From Arthrobacter sp. HY1533 (GTDB taxonomy: Bacteria; Actinomycetota; Actinomycetes; Actinomycetales; Micrococcaceae), in NCBI RefSeq assembly GCF_027568515.1, contig NZ_JANKZF010000002.1, positions 1-55,664 on the forward strand: 55,664 nt of DNA, given 5' to 3'. This document shows positions 8,941 through 18,076 of the stretch, piece after piece. Made by a program: the position numbers and the translations under genes. Position 1 is the first letter of the stretch. Each line of letters opens with the position of its first letter. Below the pieces are notes generated by a model. It had not been told where the DNA came from and did no database searches. It saw nothing but the letters and a program-made list of their open reading frames with translations.

Positions 8941-9000
8941 GTGAGGGAGGGTTTGTGGAAACACCCCGAAAAGTGAGGGAGGGTTTGAATCCGGGAGGGT
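8941..9000. repeat. Direct repeats in the nadA leader
   Basis: The 15-mer GTGAGGGAGGGTTTG occurs exactly at 8941-8955 and 8973-8987, a 32-nt period, and its core GGGAGGGT recurs at 8993-9000, 16 nt further on. In the nad transcript (minus strand) this reads as CCCTCCC motifs upstream of the nadA ribosome site. Function unknown: operator sites, an RNA element or an interspersed repeat are all possible. Confidence 0.7.
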
Positions 9001-9737
9001 CAGGGGCGGGACGGCGGCGTGCCGGAAGGGGCGGCGTCGTCATTGCCCGTGTAGCGGTACAGGCGGGGCGGGCGGTGCTTGCCACCCTGGAGGAACTCGT
9101 CGGTGGGTTCGATCCGGGCCGCCTGCTTGAGCTGGCGGCGGAAGTTGGCCGGGTCCATGCTGCGGTTCAGCACGGCCTCGTAGACCTCCCGGACCTGGGC
9201 CAGGGTGAACTTCTCGCCGAGCAGGTGGTAGGCGATGGAGCCGTACTCCATCTTGTTGCGCAGGCGCCAGAGGGCGTATTCCACGATCTCGTTGTGGTCG
9301 AAGGCCAGCTCCGCCAGGCCGTCGGCGCGGAACCACTGCACGTTTTCCGATTCCCGGGCGAGCTCTGCCTCCGTGGACTGGACCAAGGCCCAGTACACGA
9401 TCGAGACAACCCGCTGGCTCGGGGAGCGGTGCAGGCCGCCAAAGGCGTACAGCTGCTCCAGGTAGCTGGGCGCCAGGCCCGTGGTGTCGGCGAGGTTGCG
9501 GGCCGCGGCGTCAAGGAGGGAGTCGGCCTGGGTCAGCGGGCCGCCGGGCAGTGCCCACATGCCCTTGAACGGTTCGCGGATGCGCTTCACGAGAGGCAGC
9601 CACAAGGTGGGGCGGCCCGACTTTTCGCTGGGACGGAGGGCGAAAATGACAGTGGAAATGGCCAGGGCAGGCGGCAGCGCCATGCGCTCACTGACATTTG
9701 CCACGCTGGCAAACGGCATCCGGTCCATGCCCTGCAC
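9000..9737 (-). CDS. nrtR: NrtR-like Nudix-domain transcriptional regulator of NAD metabolism
   Basis: A protein of 245 residues with an N-terminal Nudix-like domain (about 20-150) followed by a C-terminal region of about 80 residues compatible with a winged helix (FTLAQVREVYEAVLNRSMDPANFRRQLKQ). This two-part layout is that of NrtR regulators, which bind ADP-ribose-type NAD metabolites and control NAD genes. The Nudix box is degenerate (ALPGGPLTQADSLLDAAARNLADTTGL), as expected for a regulator that does not need catalysis. The GTG at 9737 is chosen because AAGGA lies 6 nt upstream. It is directly upstream of nadA on the same strand, which supports the role. Confidence 0.85.
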   Translation of the reverse strand: MQGMDRMPFASVANVSERMALPPALAISTVIFALRPSEKSGRPTLWLPLVKRIREPFKGMWALPGGPLTQADSLLDAAARNLADTTGLAPSYLEQLYAFGGLHRSPSQRVVSIVYWALVQSTEAELARESENVQWFRADGLAELAFDHNEIVEYALWRLRNKMEYGSIAYHLLGEKFTLAQVREVYEAVLNRSMDPANFRRQLKQAARIEPTDEFLQGGKHRPPRLYRYTGNDDAAPSGTPPSRP

Positions 9738-9746
9738 CCCGATTCC

Positions 9747-9775
9747 TTAGTTAGGGTCAAATTGACTACAACTGA
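9747..9775. promoter_or_regulatory. Candidate NrtR operator (29-nt palindrome)
   Basis: A palindrome centred on 9761 has a perfect core GTCAAATTGAC (9756-9766) flanked by half-site matches TTAGTT and AACTGA. Ten of fourteen positions per half are paired. It lies between the -10 box and the ribosome site of the nrtR-like gene, where a bound repressor would block transcription. Confidence 0.6.
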
Positions 9776-9780
9776 TTCTA
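9775..9780 (-). promoter_or_regulatory. -10 box (TAGAAT) of the nrtR-nad operon
   Basis: TAGAAT about 37 nt upstream of the GTG start; a possible TTGCCG -35 box lies 19 nt further up. The candidate operator begins just after the expected transcription start. Confidence 0.5.
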
Positions 9781-9967
9781 CGACCCTTTGCCGGATCGCG
9801 GCAAATCCCGGCGACACATTTTCAACTGCCGGCCACTGTTCCGGAGAGTCCAGCACGGCGGCCCGAATTGGGGGCACCGGGCGCATGGTGGATAATTCTG
9901 GACAGGAATCACCCGTTCCCCTCCCGGCCGACAGCGGCCGGCTCCCCCACAGAAGGCCACCCCTTTC

Positions 9968-11362
9968 ATGAACCACCAACCGCCCACAGCCACAGCACCA
10001 GCTTCCGAAACCGGCCTGGGACACTCCCTCAAGCAGCGCCAGCTGACCATGATGGGCCTTGGCAGCGCCATCGGGGCCGGGCTGTTCCTCGGCTCCGGCA
10101 CGGGCATCATGAAGGCCGGCCCGGCCGTCCTGATTTCCTACCTTGTGGCCGGCACGCTGATCATCCTTGTCATGTGGGCGCTGGGCGAAATGGCAGCCGC
10201 CAACCCCAACTCCGGCGCATTCTCCGTCTACGCGCAAAAGGCCATGGGTGCCGTGGCCGGCGCCACCGTGGGCTGGCTGTGGTGGCTGCAGCTCGTGGTG
10301 GTCATTGCGGCCGAGGCGCTGGGCGCGGCGGCACTGCTTGCCTCGGTGTGGGCGGTCCTGCCCGTGTGGGCGCTGACGCTGATCTTCATGGTGGTCTTCA
10401 CGGCCATCAACCTGACCAGCGTGAAGAACTACGGTGAATTTGAGTTCTGGTTTGCCCTGCTGAAGGTCGTGGCCATTGTGCTGTTCCTGGCGTTCGGCGC
10501 GGCGCTGCTGCTGGGCTGGATCCCCGGCACCCCTTCCCCAGGGCTGGGCAACCTGGTGAACAACGGCGGCTTTGCACCCCACGGCATGGCGGGCATCGCC
10601 ACGGCCCTGTTTGTGGTGGCCTTTGCCTTTGGCGGCACCGAGATTGTTGCCGTGGCCGCGGCCGAGACCGCCGACCCCGCGCGCAGCGTTGCCGTGGCCG
10701 TGCGCACAGTGGTGTGGCGCATCCTGGTGTTTTACATCGGCTCCATCTTTGTCATTGCCACGGTCCTGCCCTGGACGTCCGAGGCCCTGGCCTCGCCGTT
10801 CGCCGGCGTCCTGAACGTGGCAGGGCTGCACTGGGCCGGCACCGTGATCACGCTCGTGGCGGTGGCAGCACTGCTCTCGGCCCTGAACGCCAACCTCTAC
10901 GGCGCCTCGCGCATGATCTACTCCCTGTCCGAGCGGGGCGAGGCGCCGCGCGCCTTCCGGTCGACCAGCAAGTCCCGCGTGCCGGTTCCCGCCGTCCTGG
11001 TCTCGGTGTCCTTCGGCTTTGTCACAGTGGTGCTGGAGGTCCTGTTCCCCGGCGCGGTCCTGGACAACCTGCTGAACATTGTGGGCTCCACCTGCCTGGT
11101 GGTCTGGGGCATGGCCCTGGTGTCGCAGATCATCCTGCGGCGCCGCGCCGACCGCGACGGAACTGCCCTGCCGCTGCGCATGCCCGGATTCCCGTGGCTG
11201 AGCATTGCGGGCCTGGTCCTGCTGCTGGCCATCTTCGTGGTGGGCTTCAGCGACCCTGCCGGCAGAACCCAGCTCCTGAGCACCTTCACGCTCGTGGCCG
11301 CCATCGCCGCGGTCAACTGGCTGGCCCAGCGTAATAAATCAGGCCTACTTACCAGTAGCTGA
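9968..11362 (+). CDS. Amino acid permease (APC superfamily)
   Basis: A membrane transporter of 464 residues with about 12 hydrophobic segments. The first helix region GLGSAIGAGLFLGSGTGIMKAGPAVLISYLVAG is the conserved substrate-binding unwound-helix signature of the amino acid transporter (AAT) branch, and AFAFGGTEIVAVAAAETADPARSVAVAVRTVVWRI matches helix 6-7 of the same branch. The branch includes permeases for D-serine/D-alanine/glycine, GABA, proline and aromatic amino acids; the substrate cannot be fixed from sequence. It is a single gene with no clear partner. Confidence 0.9.
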   Translation: MNHQPPTATAPASETGLGHSLKQRQLTMMGLGSAIGAGLFLGSGTGIMKAGPAVLISYLVAGTLIILVMWALGEMAAANPNSGAFSVYAQKAMGAVAGATVGWLWWLQLVVVIAAEALGAAALLASVWAVLPVWALTLIFMVVFTAINLTSVKNYGEFEFWFALLKVVAIVLFLAFGAALLLGWIPGTPSPGLGNLVNNGGFAPHGMAGIATALFVVAFAFGGTEIVAVAAAETADPARSVAVAVRTVVWRILVFYIGSIFVIATVLPWTSEALASPFAGVLNVAGLHWAGTVITLVAVAALLSALNANLYGASRMIYSLSERGEAPRAFRSTSKSRVPVPAVLVSVSFGFVTVVLEVLFPGAVLDNLLNIVGSTCLVVWGMALVSQIILRRRADRDGTALPLRMPGFPWLSIAGLVLLLAIFVVGFSDPAGRTQLLSTFTLVAAIAAVNWLAQRNKSGLLTSS

Positions 11363-11507
11363 ACTCGTTTTGCTTCTTGGGCGTTTTGTAACTAGCGTCA
11401 CATGCGAACGGTGTGCTCAACGGCGCGCATGCCGTTCACGCAATCCGCCCCTTTTCGCTAGTGTTGAAGCACGACGGCGGCACCCGCCACCGCGGGAAAG
11501 GAACCCC

Positions 11508-12326
11508 ATGCGCATCCAGGGACAGCAAAGCACCCCCGCCGCAAGCCACCCGATCGAGGGCTCCGACGCCAAGCTGCATGTGGCAGTGTTCGACCCCGAA
11601 ACGCCCGCGGCGCTCCCTCCCGTCTTCCTGATCCACGGCTTCGCCTCCTCGATTGAGTTGAACTGGGTCAAGTCCGGCTGGGTCACGGCCCTGACCCGCG
11701 CCGGCCGCCGCGTCATCTCCGTGGACCTTCCCGGCCACGGCGAAAGCGGTGCACCCTACGAGCTCGATTCCTACACGCCCGGCAAGATCCGCGCGGACCT
11801 GCTGCAGATCCTCATCGACCAGGGTGTCCACCCGCTCCGGGAGGGCGAACCGCAAAGCGGCGTGGACCTGGTTGGCTATTCGCTCGGTGCCCGGCTGGCC
11901 TGGGAGTTTGGCGCTACCCAGCCCGAGCTGGTCCGCCGCATGGTGCTGGGCGGGCCCAACCCCGAGGACCCGCTGGCCGATTTCGACCTGAAGGCCGCGC
12001 AGGACTTCCTGAACGACGGCACGCCCATTGCCGATGAATCCACGCACTGGCTGCTGAACATGGCGCAGCTGGTCCCCTCCAACGACATCTTTGCCCTGCT
12101 GGCCCTGGTCCAGGCCGTGAAGATGGAACCGTTCGACCCCACCGACGCCGTGCCCCACGTCCCCATGCTGCTCGTGGCAGGCAGCCTGGATGAGCGCGCC
12201 CGCACCATGGACCGGTTGGCCGAGCTGAGCCCCGGAACACAGCAGCTGGTCATTGAGGGGCGCACGCACAACAACACGGTGACGTCCCGGGAGTTCAAGG
12301 ACGCCGCAATCGCGTTCCTGTCCTAG
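11508..12326 (+). CDS. Alpha/beta hydrolase
   Basis: A predicted serine hydrolase of 272 residues. The oxyanion-hole segment VFLIHGFASSIELNW, the strand VDLPGHGES, the nucleophile elbow GYSLGAR and a late histidine in GRTHNNTV give the classic fold order. The ATG at 11508 is preceded by AAAGGA at a good distance; the open frame extends about 46 codons upstream, but that part is unlike the fold. No signal peptide is visible, so it is probably cytoplasmic. Substrate unknown. Confidence 0.85.
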   Translation: MRIQGQQSTPAASHPIEGSDAKLHVAVFDPETPAALPPVFLIHGFASSIELNWVKSGWVTALTRAGRRVISVDLPGHGESGAPYELDSYTPGKIRADLLQILIDQGVHPLREGEPQSGVDLVGYSLGARLAWEFGATQPELVRRMVLGGPNPEDPLADFDLKAAQDFLNDGTPIADESTHWLLNMAQLVPSNDIFALLALVQAVKMEPFDPTDAVPHVPMLLVAGSLDERARTMDRLAELSPGTQQLVIEGRTHNNTVTSREFKDAAIAFLS

Positions 12327-12347
12327 CGGGGCTGCCCGGCCGTTCCC

Positions 12348-13658
12348 CTACGCCCGGGCGCGGCCGCGCAGCACGGCGGCCGCCGCCAGGCCCAGCAGGA
12401 AGAGCGCCCCAGCTGCGGCGATGGGGACCAGGAACGCCACATGGTAGCCGGAACCCTGCGCAAGGGATCCTGACAGCGAGGAGCCCAGCGCGGTCCCGGC
12501 CACAACGCCGCTGGCCAGCGCAGTCATGACGGTGCCCATCCACTGCGGCGGGGCCACGACGGATCCCACACTGAAAATGGTGACCATGACGGGCCCCACG
12601 GGCAGGCCCGCCAACAGCAGCACCCACACCATCTGGCCCAGCGAGGTGGGCAGCAGGAATGCGGCCGAGCCTGCCGTCATGAGGGCAGCAGCCATGACCC
12701 AGCGCCACGGGTAGCTGAACTTGGCCGGCCAGTACGCCACTGACAATGCCGTGAAGGCGGAGCTGGCCCCCATGATGGCGTACATGAGCCCGGCCTGGTC
12801 CACGGAACCGTGGACCCCTGTGAACGCGGTCAGCGCGGTCTGGGCAGAGCCGAAGAACGTGCCCATGCACAGCATGGCGGCCACGGGCACGGCCACGAGG
12901 AACCAGTTGGGCCGATTCGGGCTGACGTAACCCACACTGCCCACGGAGGTGCTGGTGGCCGGCCTGGCGCCGACAACCTTCACGGTGGGGTGCACGGCCC
13001 ACAGCGTCACCAGGGCCAGCGTCATCGCGGCGGCCAGGACCAGGGGCAGCCAGGGCGCCACGAGCGAGGCCAGCAGGCCCACGAGCGCCGGGCCCAGCAC
13101 AAACGTGATCTCATCAGCTGTCCCTTCCAGGGACAGGGCCGTGTCAACCATGGGGCCGCGCTCCGGCTCGGGAAGCTTGCGGCTCAGCGCCATCCAGCGC
13201 ACGCGCGACAACGGCCCCACCTGCGGCGAGGTTCCGCCGGCCAGCAGGGCAACACCGAGCAGGGCCAGGGTGGAGGCGTCGCCAAGTTGGGCGCCATGTT
13301 CGGGCAGCAGGGCGTAGGCCAGGGCGACGACGGCACCCACCAGGAGTGCGTTGACCACGGCGGCCACGATCAGCACCGGCTTCTGGCCGAGACGGTCGGC
13401 CAGATAGCCGCCCACGGGGGCGCCCACGGCCGCGCCGAGGCCAATTGCTCCGGCGGCAAAACCGCCGATGGCGTAGGAGTTGCTGACGTTGGTGACAAGG
13501 GTCAGGACACCGATGGTCAGCATGGCCAGGGGCACGCGGGCCATCAGGCCCAGCGGGATGTAGCTGCGTCCTGCCACCCGGGGCAGGACCGCATAGCGGC
13601 CACCCGTCTTTGTGGTGGCCGGGAGTGCTGGTGCATCAGGGGACGGCGAGGTACTCAA
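12348..13658 (-). CDS. MFS transporter
   Basis: A major facilitator superfamily protein of 436 residues with about 12 transmembrane segments. The loop GGYLADRLGQKPV between helices 2 and 3 matches the MFS GXXXDRXGRR motif. It resembles drug/metabolite exporters, but the cargo is unknown. The start used is a TTG at 13658, the first in-frame start after the upstream stop; this is uncertain. It follows sbcC on the same strand after about 73 nt and may be independently transcribed. Confidence 0.82.
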   Translation of the reverse strand: MSTSPSPDAPALPATTKTGGRYAVLPRVAGRSYIPLGLMARVPLAMLTIGVLTLVTNVSNSYAIGGFAAGAIGLGAAVGAPVGGYLADRLGQKPVLIVAAVVNALLVGAVVALAYALLPEHGAQLGDASTLALLGVALLAGGTSPQVGPLSRVRWMALSRKLPEPERGPMVDTALSLEGTADEITFVLGPALVGLLASLVAPWLPLVLAAAMTLALVTLWAVHPTVKVVGARPATSTSVGSVGYVSPNRPNWFLVAVPVAAMLCMGTFFGSAQTALTAFTGVHGSVDQAGLMYAIMGASSAFTALSVAYWPAKFSYPWRWVMAAALMTAGSAAFLLPTSLGQMVWVLLLAGLPVGPVMVTIFSVGSVVAPPQWMGTVMTALASGVVAGTALGSSLSGSLAQGSGYHVAFLVPIAAAGALFLLGLAAAAVLRGRARA

Positions 13659-13731
13659 CTGCTTTCACATCAACTGCCCGGGCTGTGCCTCATGCGGCCC
13701 ACAGGGCCCAGACTTGCCAAGTGTACCCGGT

Positions 13732-16700
13732 TTAGGGGGCCGCAGATCCAGCCATGGTGAGCTCCAGGGTGGAGCCCTTGCGGCCCTTGTGGACGTGCAG
13801 GTGCAGGGGAATCCGCTGTTTCATCTCCGCCACGTGGCTGACCAGCCCCACCATGCGCCCGCCGTCGCGCAGCCCCTCCAGCGCGTCCATGACCTGCTCC
13901 AGCGATTCCTCGTCGAGGCTGCCGAAGCCCTCGTCGACGAACAGGGTTTCAATGTCGAGCCCGCCGGACTCGTACTGCACAACGTCGGACAGGCCAAGGG
14001 CCAGTGACAGCGAGGCCATGAACGACTCCCCGCCGGACAGCGTGGCGGTGTTGCGGCTGATGCCTGTCCATTCGTCCACGACCTCCAGGCCCAGTCCGGA
14101 CTTGCGGTTGTTGCCCGCCTTCGCGTCGGTGTGGCGCAGGGTGTAGCGGGCGTCGCTCATGGTGGCCAGGCGCACCGAGGCGGCCAGTGCCACCTGTTCG
14201 AGCCGGGCGGCCAGCACGTAGCTGGTCAGCGTCATCTTCAGCTTGTTCTCACCGCCGCCGCGCACGGCATCGGCCAGCCCCTGCAGCAGCCGGGCATGCT
14301 CGCGCAGCGGCGCCACGGATTCCTCGAGCTCGATGTACCGGCCCCGTGTTCCCGCCACGGATGCCGCGGCCGATTCCGCCAGCCCCAGGGCCAGGGCGCC
14401 GGCCTTGGCCTGCGCAGCGGCCCGGGTCGAAGCGGCTGCCAATGCGGCCAGGCCCTCCGGCGTGGGCGCCTGCGTGCCGGTTTCGGCTTCCCGGCGGGCG
14501 GCGAGTACATCGGCCGCCGCGAGCCGGTCAGCGTTGACTGCCACGTCGCGGGCATGGTCTTCCAGCTTGCGCTCCAACGCCTCGGCGGCGGCGGGGGTGA
14601 GCAGGGCGGCAGCTGCCGCGGCGGCGCCGGCAAATTCGGACTCCGCCAGGGCGGCATCGAGCGATTCGCGCGCCTCCCCCGCTGCAGCCTGTGCCGAGGC
14701 GTTCCGTCGCAGCGCGGCAAGCAGCGCCTCGCAGGGCAGCTGCGCCGCTGCCAGTGCCGCACGGCGCACAGCAAGGCCCGGGTGCCCGTCGCGGGCCAGG
14801 GCCAGGCGTTCCTGCAGCGCGGCAATGTCCGCAGCCAGGGCCTGGTTTGCTGCACGCAGGGTCGAAGCCTCTTCCGTGGCGGCCAAAACCCCGTCCCGGG
14901 CCGCCGTGATCGTGCCCGCCAGGGCTTCGGATTCCGTGGCCAGTGCCGCCAGCTGTGCCGCGGCCGCAAGTGCCTTGGCATGCTCTGCCTCGGCAAGCTC
15001 GACGGCGGTGCGTGCCTCTTCGAGCGAACCGCGCCCGCCGCGCTCCGCCAGCACGGCCAGGACGCTCCGGGCCTCCGCGAGTGCCGACAGAGCTGAGGCT
15101 GCCTTGGCCTCGGCCTCTTCCTGGACACGCTTGGCTGCCTTCTCCGCCTTGACCAGGTCCGCGCCGCCACCGGCCAGCGGCGAGGGGTCCGGGTGGACGG
15201 TGCTGCCGCACACCTGGCAGGGTTCGCCGTCGACCAGCTTTTCGGCCAATTCCCCGGCAATTTGGGCAAGCCTGCGGTCAAGGGCCGCAAGCCAGGCTTC
15301 CCTGGCATCCAGGGACGTGGTGCGGGCGGCGGTTTCGGCCCCGGCCAGGCGTGCAACAGCCTTTTCCTGGTCCTGGTGTTCCTGGACGGCCGTGGCCACG
15401 TCCTTGGCCTGGCGCACCTTTTGGGCCGTGTGCCCGGCGTCTTGCGCCTCCGCCCGCAGGCCGTCCTGCAGCGCCTGCACCTGTGCGAACCGCGCGGTGG
15501 CCGCCTTTGCGGCCGCGTCCTGCTCCGCGTGGCGCTGCACGGCAAGGTCCAGTGCCGTGGTGTTGCGGCCCAGCTGGGCCGTCTTGCCGGCCAGCCGCTC
15601 CTCATCGGGCAGTGCCGCGTCAACGGCCGCCAGCTGGGTGGTCAACTCCCTGTCAACACGGGCCAGCCCGTCCTCCGTGGCATCAGCCGCGGCCGTGCCC
15701 AGGAGGCTGGCTGCCAGCTTGTTGGTGTCCACGGCGGCGGCCGCCACGGCCGCGGCATCGGCGGCCTGCCCCGCGGCCGCAGCTGCTTTGCCGGAGCTTG
15801 CCAGCACGGGCGCCAACACCTGGGCTGCGCGGTGCAGTTCCTGCCCGCGGCGCCACTGGCCGGCGTCCCCGGCCAGCGCGGCCAGGCGTGACTCCTCGGC
15901 CACGGCAAGCTCCAGGGCCTTGTGCCTCGTGCTGCGCTCCTGCGCCTCCTGCACGGCCAGCCCGGCGGCGTCCAGGTCGCGCTGGGCAAGCTCCGAGCGC
16001 CCCTGCGCCCGGGACACCGCGTGTGCCAGCCGGTCCCTCAACGCCTCAAAAAGGCCGGGACCGGACATCTCCGCCAGGGATTCCGTCGTCTCCGTTGCCG
16101 GAGTCTCTTCCGCGGGCATGGCTGTGCCATCCGCCGCGGCGAGGGCATCGTCGTCGGCCAAGGCCCTGGCGGCCTGGCTGCGGGCCAGCTGCTCGGCCTG
16201 AGCCAGCTGGGCGAGCCCCGCAGACACCTGGGCTGCGGCTTCCTTAGCATCGTTGGCCAGCCGGGCCTCGAGGTCCTTGTAGATGTCGGTGCCGAACAGT
16301 TTCTGCAGCAGGGTCTGGCGGTCCTCGGCCGATGCCCGCAGGAAGGCGGCAAAGTCACCCTGGGCCAGCAGCACAACCTTGGTGAACTGGGCCATGTTCA
16401 TGCCCAGCAGTTCCTGGATTTCGGCGGCGGCCTCGTCGTTGCGGGTCGACTTCACTTCCCAGCCATCCGCCGTCTTTTCCCGTAGCTGCGTGCTGGCCTG
16501 TTCGCGGGTGGTTCCCGTTCCCCGTTTTACAGGCCGCATCCATTCGGGGCTGCGGGTAACCTCAAGGCGGCGTCCCCCGGCACTGAATTCGCACAGCACC
16601 TCCGGTGCCACTCCTTCGGCGGCGTGGTGGCTGCGGAACTGCGATGCAGCACCCTGACGAGCACCCGGGACCTGCCCGTAGAGGGCGTAGGAGATGGCGT

Positions 16701-16836
16701 CCAGGACCGTGGTCTTGCCGGCTCCCGTGGAGCCGTTGAGCAGGAACAGCCCCTGGGCCCCGAGCGCGTCAAAGTCCACCACTTCGCGGCCCGCGAAGGG
16801 GCCAAAGGCCTGGATTTCCAAGCGGTGGATTCTCAC
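13732..16836 (-). CDS. sbcC: Exonuclease SbcCD, ATPase subunit SbcC
   Basis: SbcC, 1034 residues, is the SMC-like ATPase partner of SbcD; the complex cleaves hairpins and processes DNA ends. Walker A is LLNGSTGAGKTTVLD near residues 32-46. Long alanine- and glutamate-rich coiled coils flank a zinc-hook motif CQVCGSTVHP near residue 535. The C-terminal lobe has the ABC signature LSGGESFMASLSLALG and Walker B FVDEGFGSLDEES. The GTG start overlaps the sbcD stop by 4 nt. The high alanine content of the coiled coil fits the host GC bias. Confidence 0.96.
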   Translation of the reverse strand: MRIHRLEIQAFGPFAGREVVDFDALGAQGLFLLNGSTGAGKTTVLDAISYALYGQVPGARQGAASQFRSHHAAEGVAPEVLCEFSAGGRRLEVTRSPEWMRPVKRGTGTTREQASTQLREKTADGWEVKSTRNDEAAAEIQELLGMNMAQFTKVVLLAQGDFAAFLRASAEDRQTLLQKLFGTDIYKDLEARLANDAKEAAAQVSAGLAQLAQAEQLARSQAARALADDDALAAADGTAMPAEETPATETTESLAEMSGPGLFEALRDRLAHAVSRAQGRSELAQRDLDAAGLAVQEAQERSTRHKALELAVAEESRLAALAGDAGQWRRGQELHRAAQVLAPVLASSGKAAAAAGQAADAAAVAAAAVDTNKLAASLLGTAAADATEDGLARVDRELTTQLAAVDAALPDEERLAGKTAQLGRNTTALDLAVQRHAEQDAAAKAATARFAQVQALQDGLRAEAQDAGHTAQKVRQAKDVATAVQEHQDQEKAVARLAGAETAARTTSLDAREAWLAALDRRLAQIAGELAEKLVDGEPCQVCGSTVHPDPSPLAGGGADLVKAEKAAKRVQEEAEAKAASALSALAEARSVLAVLAERGGRGSLEEARTAVELAEAEHAKALAAAAQLAALATESEALAGTITAARDGVLAATEEASTLRAANQALAADIAALQERLALARDGHPGLAVRRAALAAAQLPCEALLAALRRNASAQAAAGEARESLDAALAESEFAGAAAAAAALLTPAAAEALERKLEDHARDVAVNADRLAAADVLAARREAETGTQAPTPEGLAALAAASTRAAAQAKAGALALGLAESAAASVAGTRGRYIELEESVAPLREHARLLQGLADAVRGGGENKLKMTLTSYVLAARLEQVALAASVRLATMSDARYTLRHTDAKAGNNRKSGLGLEVVDEWTGISRNTATLSGGESFMASLSLALGLSDVVQYESGGLDIETLFVDEGFGSLDEESLEQVMDALEGLRDGGRMVGLVSHVAEMKQRIPLHLHVHKGRKGSTLELTMAGSAAP

Positions 16837-18005
16837 AGTGCACCATCCTGTTCCCGCACGCCGGCGAGGGCGGCGCGTAATAGCCGTTGTTCGTCGTCGT
16901 CCGCGCCGCGGTGGCGCACATGGTCAAGGAAACCGCAGCACAAATCGAGCTCGTCGGCGGCCTTGGCGATCCGCTCACCATAGCTTTGCGGCCCGGCGTC
17001 GCGGGCGGTCTCGGGGGCGAACATGAGCACCAGGGTGTGCGGGAAGCGGGTGCGCAGCCGTTCCATGGCCAGCGGCGGGTGTTCGTTGTCGGTCAGCGTG
17101 ACCTGGCAGTAGTTGTCCTCATCCGCGCTGTACGCATCCAGGGACAACAGCTCCTCCAGCTTGCCGCTGAGGATGCTCAGGGCCTTTCCGGGCGCCCAGT
17201 CGACCTTGCTGACGCCGGCTAACCCCTCCTGGGTGATGTCCACGAGCCAGCCGCCCTTTTTGTGCGCGGCCTCGGAGAAGGAATAGGGCAGGGGCGAGCC
17301 GGAATAGCGGACTGTTTCGCTGAGCCGCTGCGGCCCGTGCAGGTGGCCAAGGGCCGTGTACGTGAACGGCTCGAAGAGGTCCAGCGGCACCGCGCCCACT
17401 CCCCCGACGGCGAGTTCGCGTTCACTCGCGGAGGTGATCCCGCCGCTGGCAAAGGTGTGGGCCAGGACCACGGATTGGGTGCCGGGCGCTCGGGTGGCCA
17501 GGTCGGCGGCAATGAGCCCCACAGCTGCTTCCGTCACGCCGAAGTGGGTGGGGTTCTCCACGCCCAGCTCCTCCGCCACCATGCGCGGTTCCAGGTAGGG
17601 GATGCCATAGATGGCCAGCTGGGGGCCAGCGCCTTCATTGGCGGGATCCAGCGGCAGCAGGATGGGCTTGGCGAGATCGGCCACGCGCGTGCGCAGGTGC
17701 ACGCCGGCGCTTTCCAGCAGGCGCCCGCCAAAGCCCAGGCGGGTGGCGGAGTCGTGGTTGCCACTCGTGACCACCACCTGGACGCCGGCCCCGTTGAGCC
17801 TGGCCAGGATGTCGTCGAAGAGGTTGACCACGTCCACGCTGGGCAGGGCCCTGTCATAGACGTCGCCGGCGACCAGGACCACGTCGACTTTCTCTGCCGT
17901 GACGGTCTCCAGCAGCTGATCGGCAAAACGCCGCTGTGCCTCCAGGGTGCCGACGCCGTGGAACGACCTGCCCAAATGCCAGTCCGAAGTGTGCAAAAGC
18001 TTCAT
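16833..18005 (-). CDS. sbcD: Exonuclease SbcCD, nuclease subunit SbcD
   Basis: SbcD, 390 residues, the Mn-dependent nuclease of the SbcCD complex. Phosphoesterase motifs appear in order: HTSDWHLGRSFHG (residues 5-17), AGDVYDRALPS, SGNHDSATRLG, LAHTFASGG and LGHLHGPQ. It is first in the two-gene operon, overlapping sbcC by 4 nt. A TAGCGT box sits 6 nt before the ATG, with GGAACC in between, so either leaderless or very short-leader initiation is likely. Confidence 0.96.
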   Translation of the reverse strand: MKLLHTSDWHLGRSFHGVGTLEAQRRFADQLLETVTAEKVDVVLVAGDVYDRALPSVDVVNLFDDILARLNGAGVQVVVTSGNHDSATRLGFGGRLLESAGVHLRTRVADLAKPILLPLDPANEGAGPQLAIYGIPYLEPRMVAEELGVENPTHFGVTEAAVGLIAADLATRAPGTQSVVLAHTFASGGITSASERELAVGGVGAVPLDLFEPFTYTALGHLHGPQRLSETVRYSGSPLPYSFSEAAHKKGGWLVDITQEGLAGVSKVDWAPGKALSILSGKLEELLSLDAYSADEDNYCQVTLTDNEHPPLAMERLRTRFPHTLVLMFAPETARDAGPQSYGERIAKAADELDLCCGFLDHVRHRGADDDEQRLLRAALAGVREQDGAL

Positions 18006-18011
18006 GGTTCC

Positions 18012-18017
18012 ACGCTA
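18012..18017 (-). promoter_or_regulatory. -10 box (TAGCGT) before sbcD
   Basis: TAGCGT with a 6-nt gap to the ATG at 18005. Confidence 0.4.
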
Positions 18018-18076
18018 GCGGAGGGCTGGGACATTCAATGACCTGCGGGCGGCGGCGCGGGCCGCGGCGGATGCGT

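Noticed and set aside
14243-16201. 652-codon Ala/Ser-rich open frame on the plus strand
   Set aside because: Antisense to the coiled-coil part of sbcC; low complexity arises from alanine codons read backwards.
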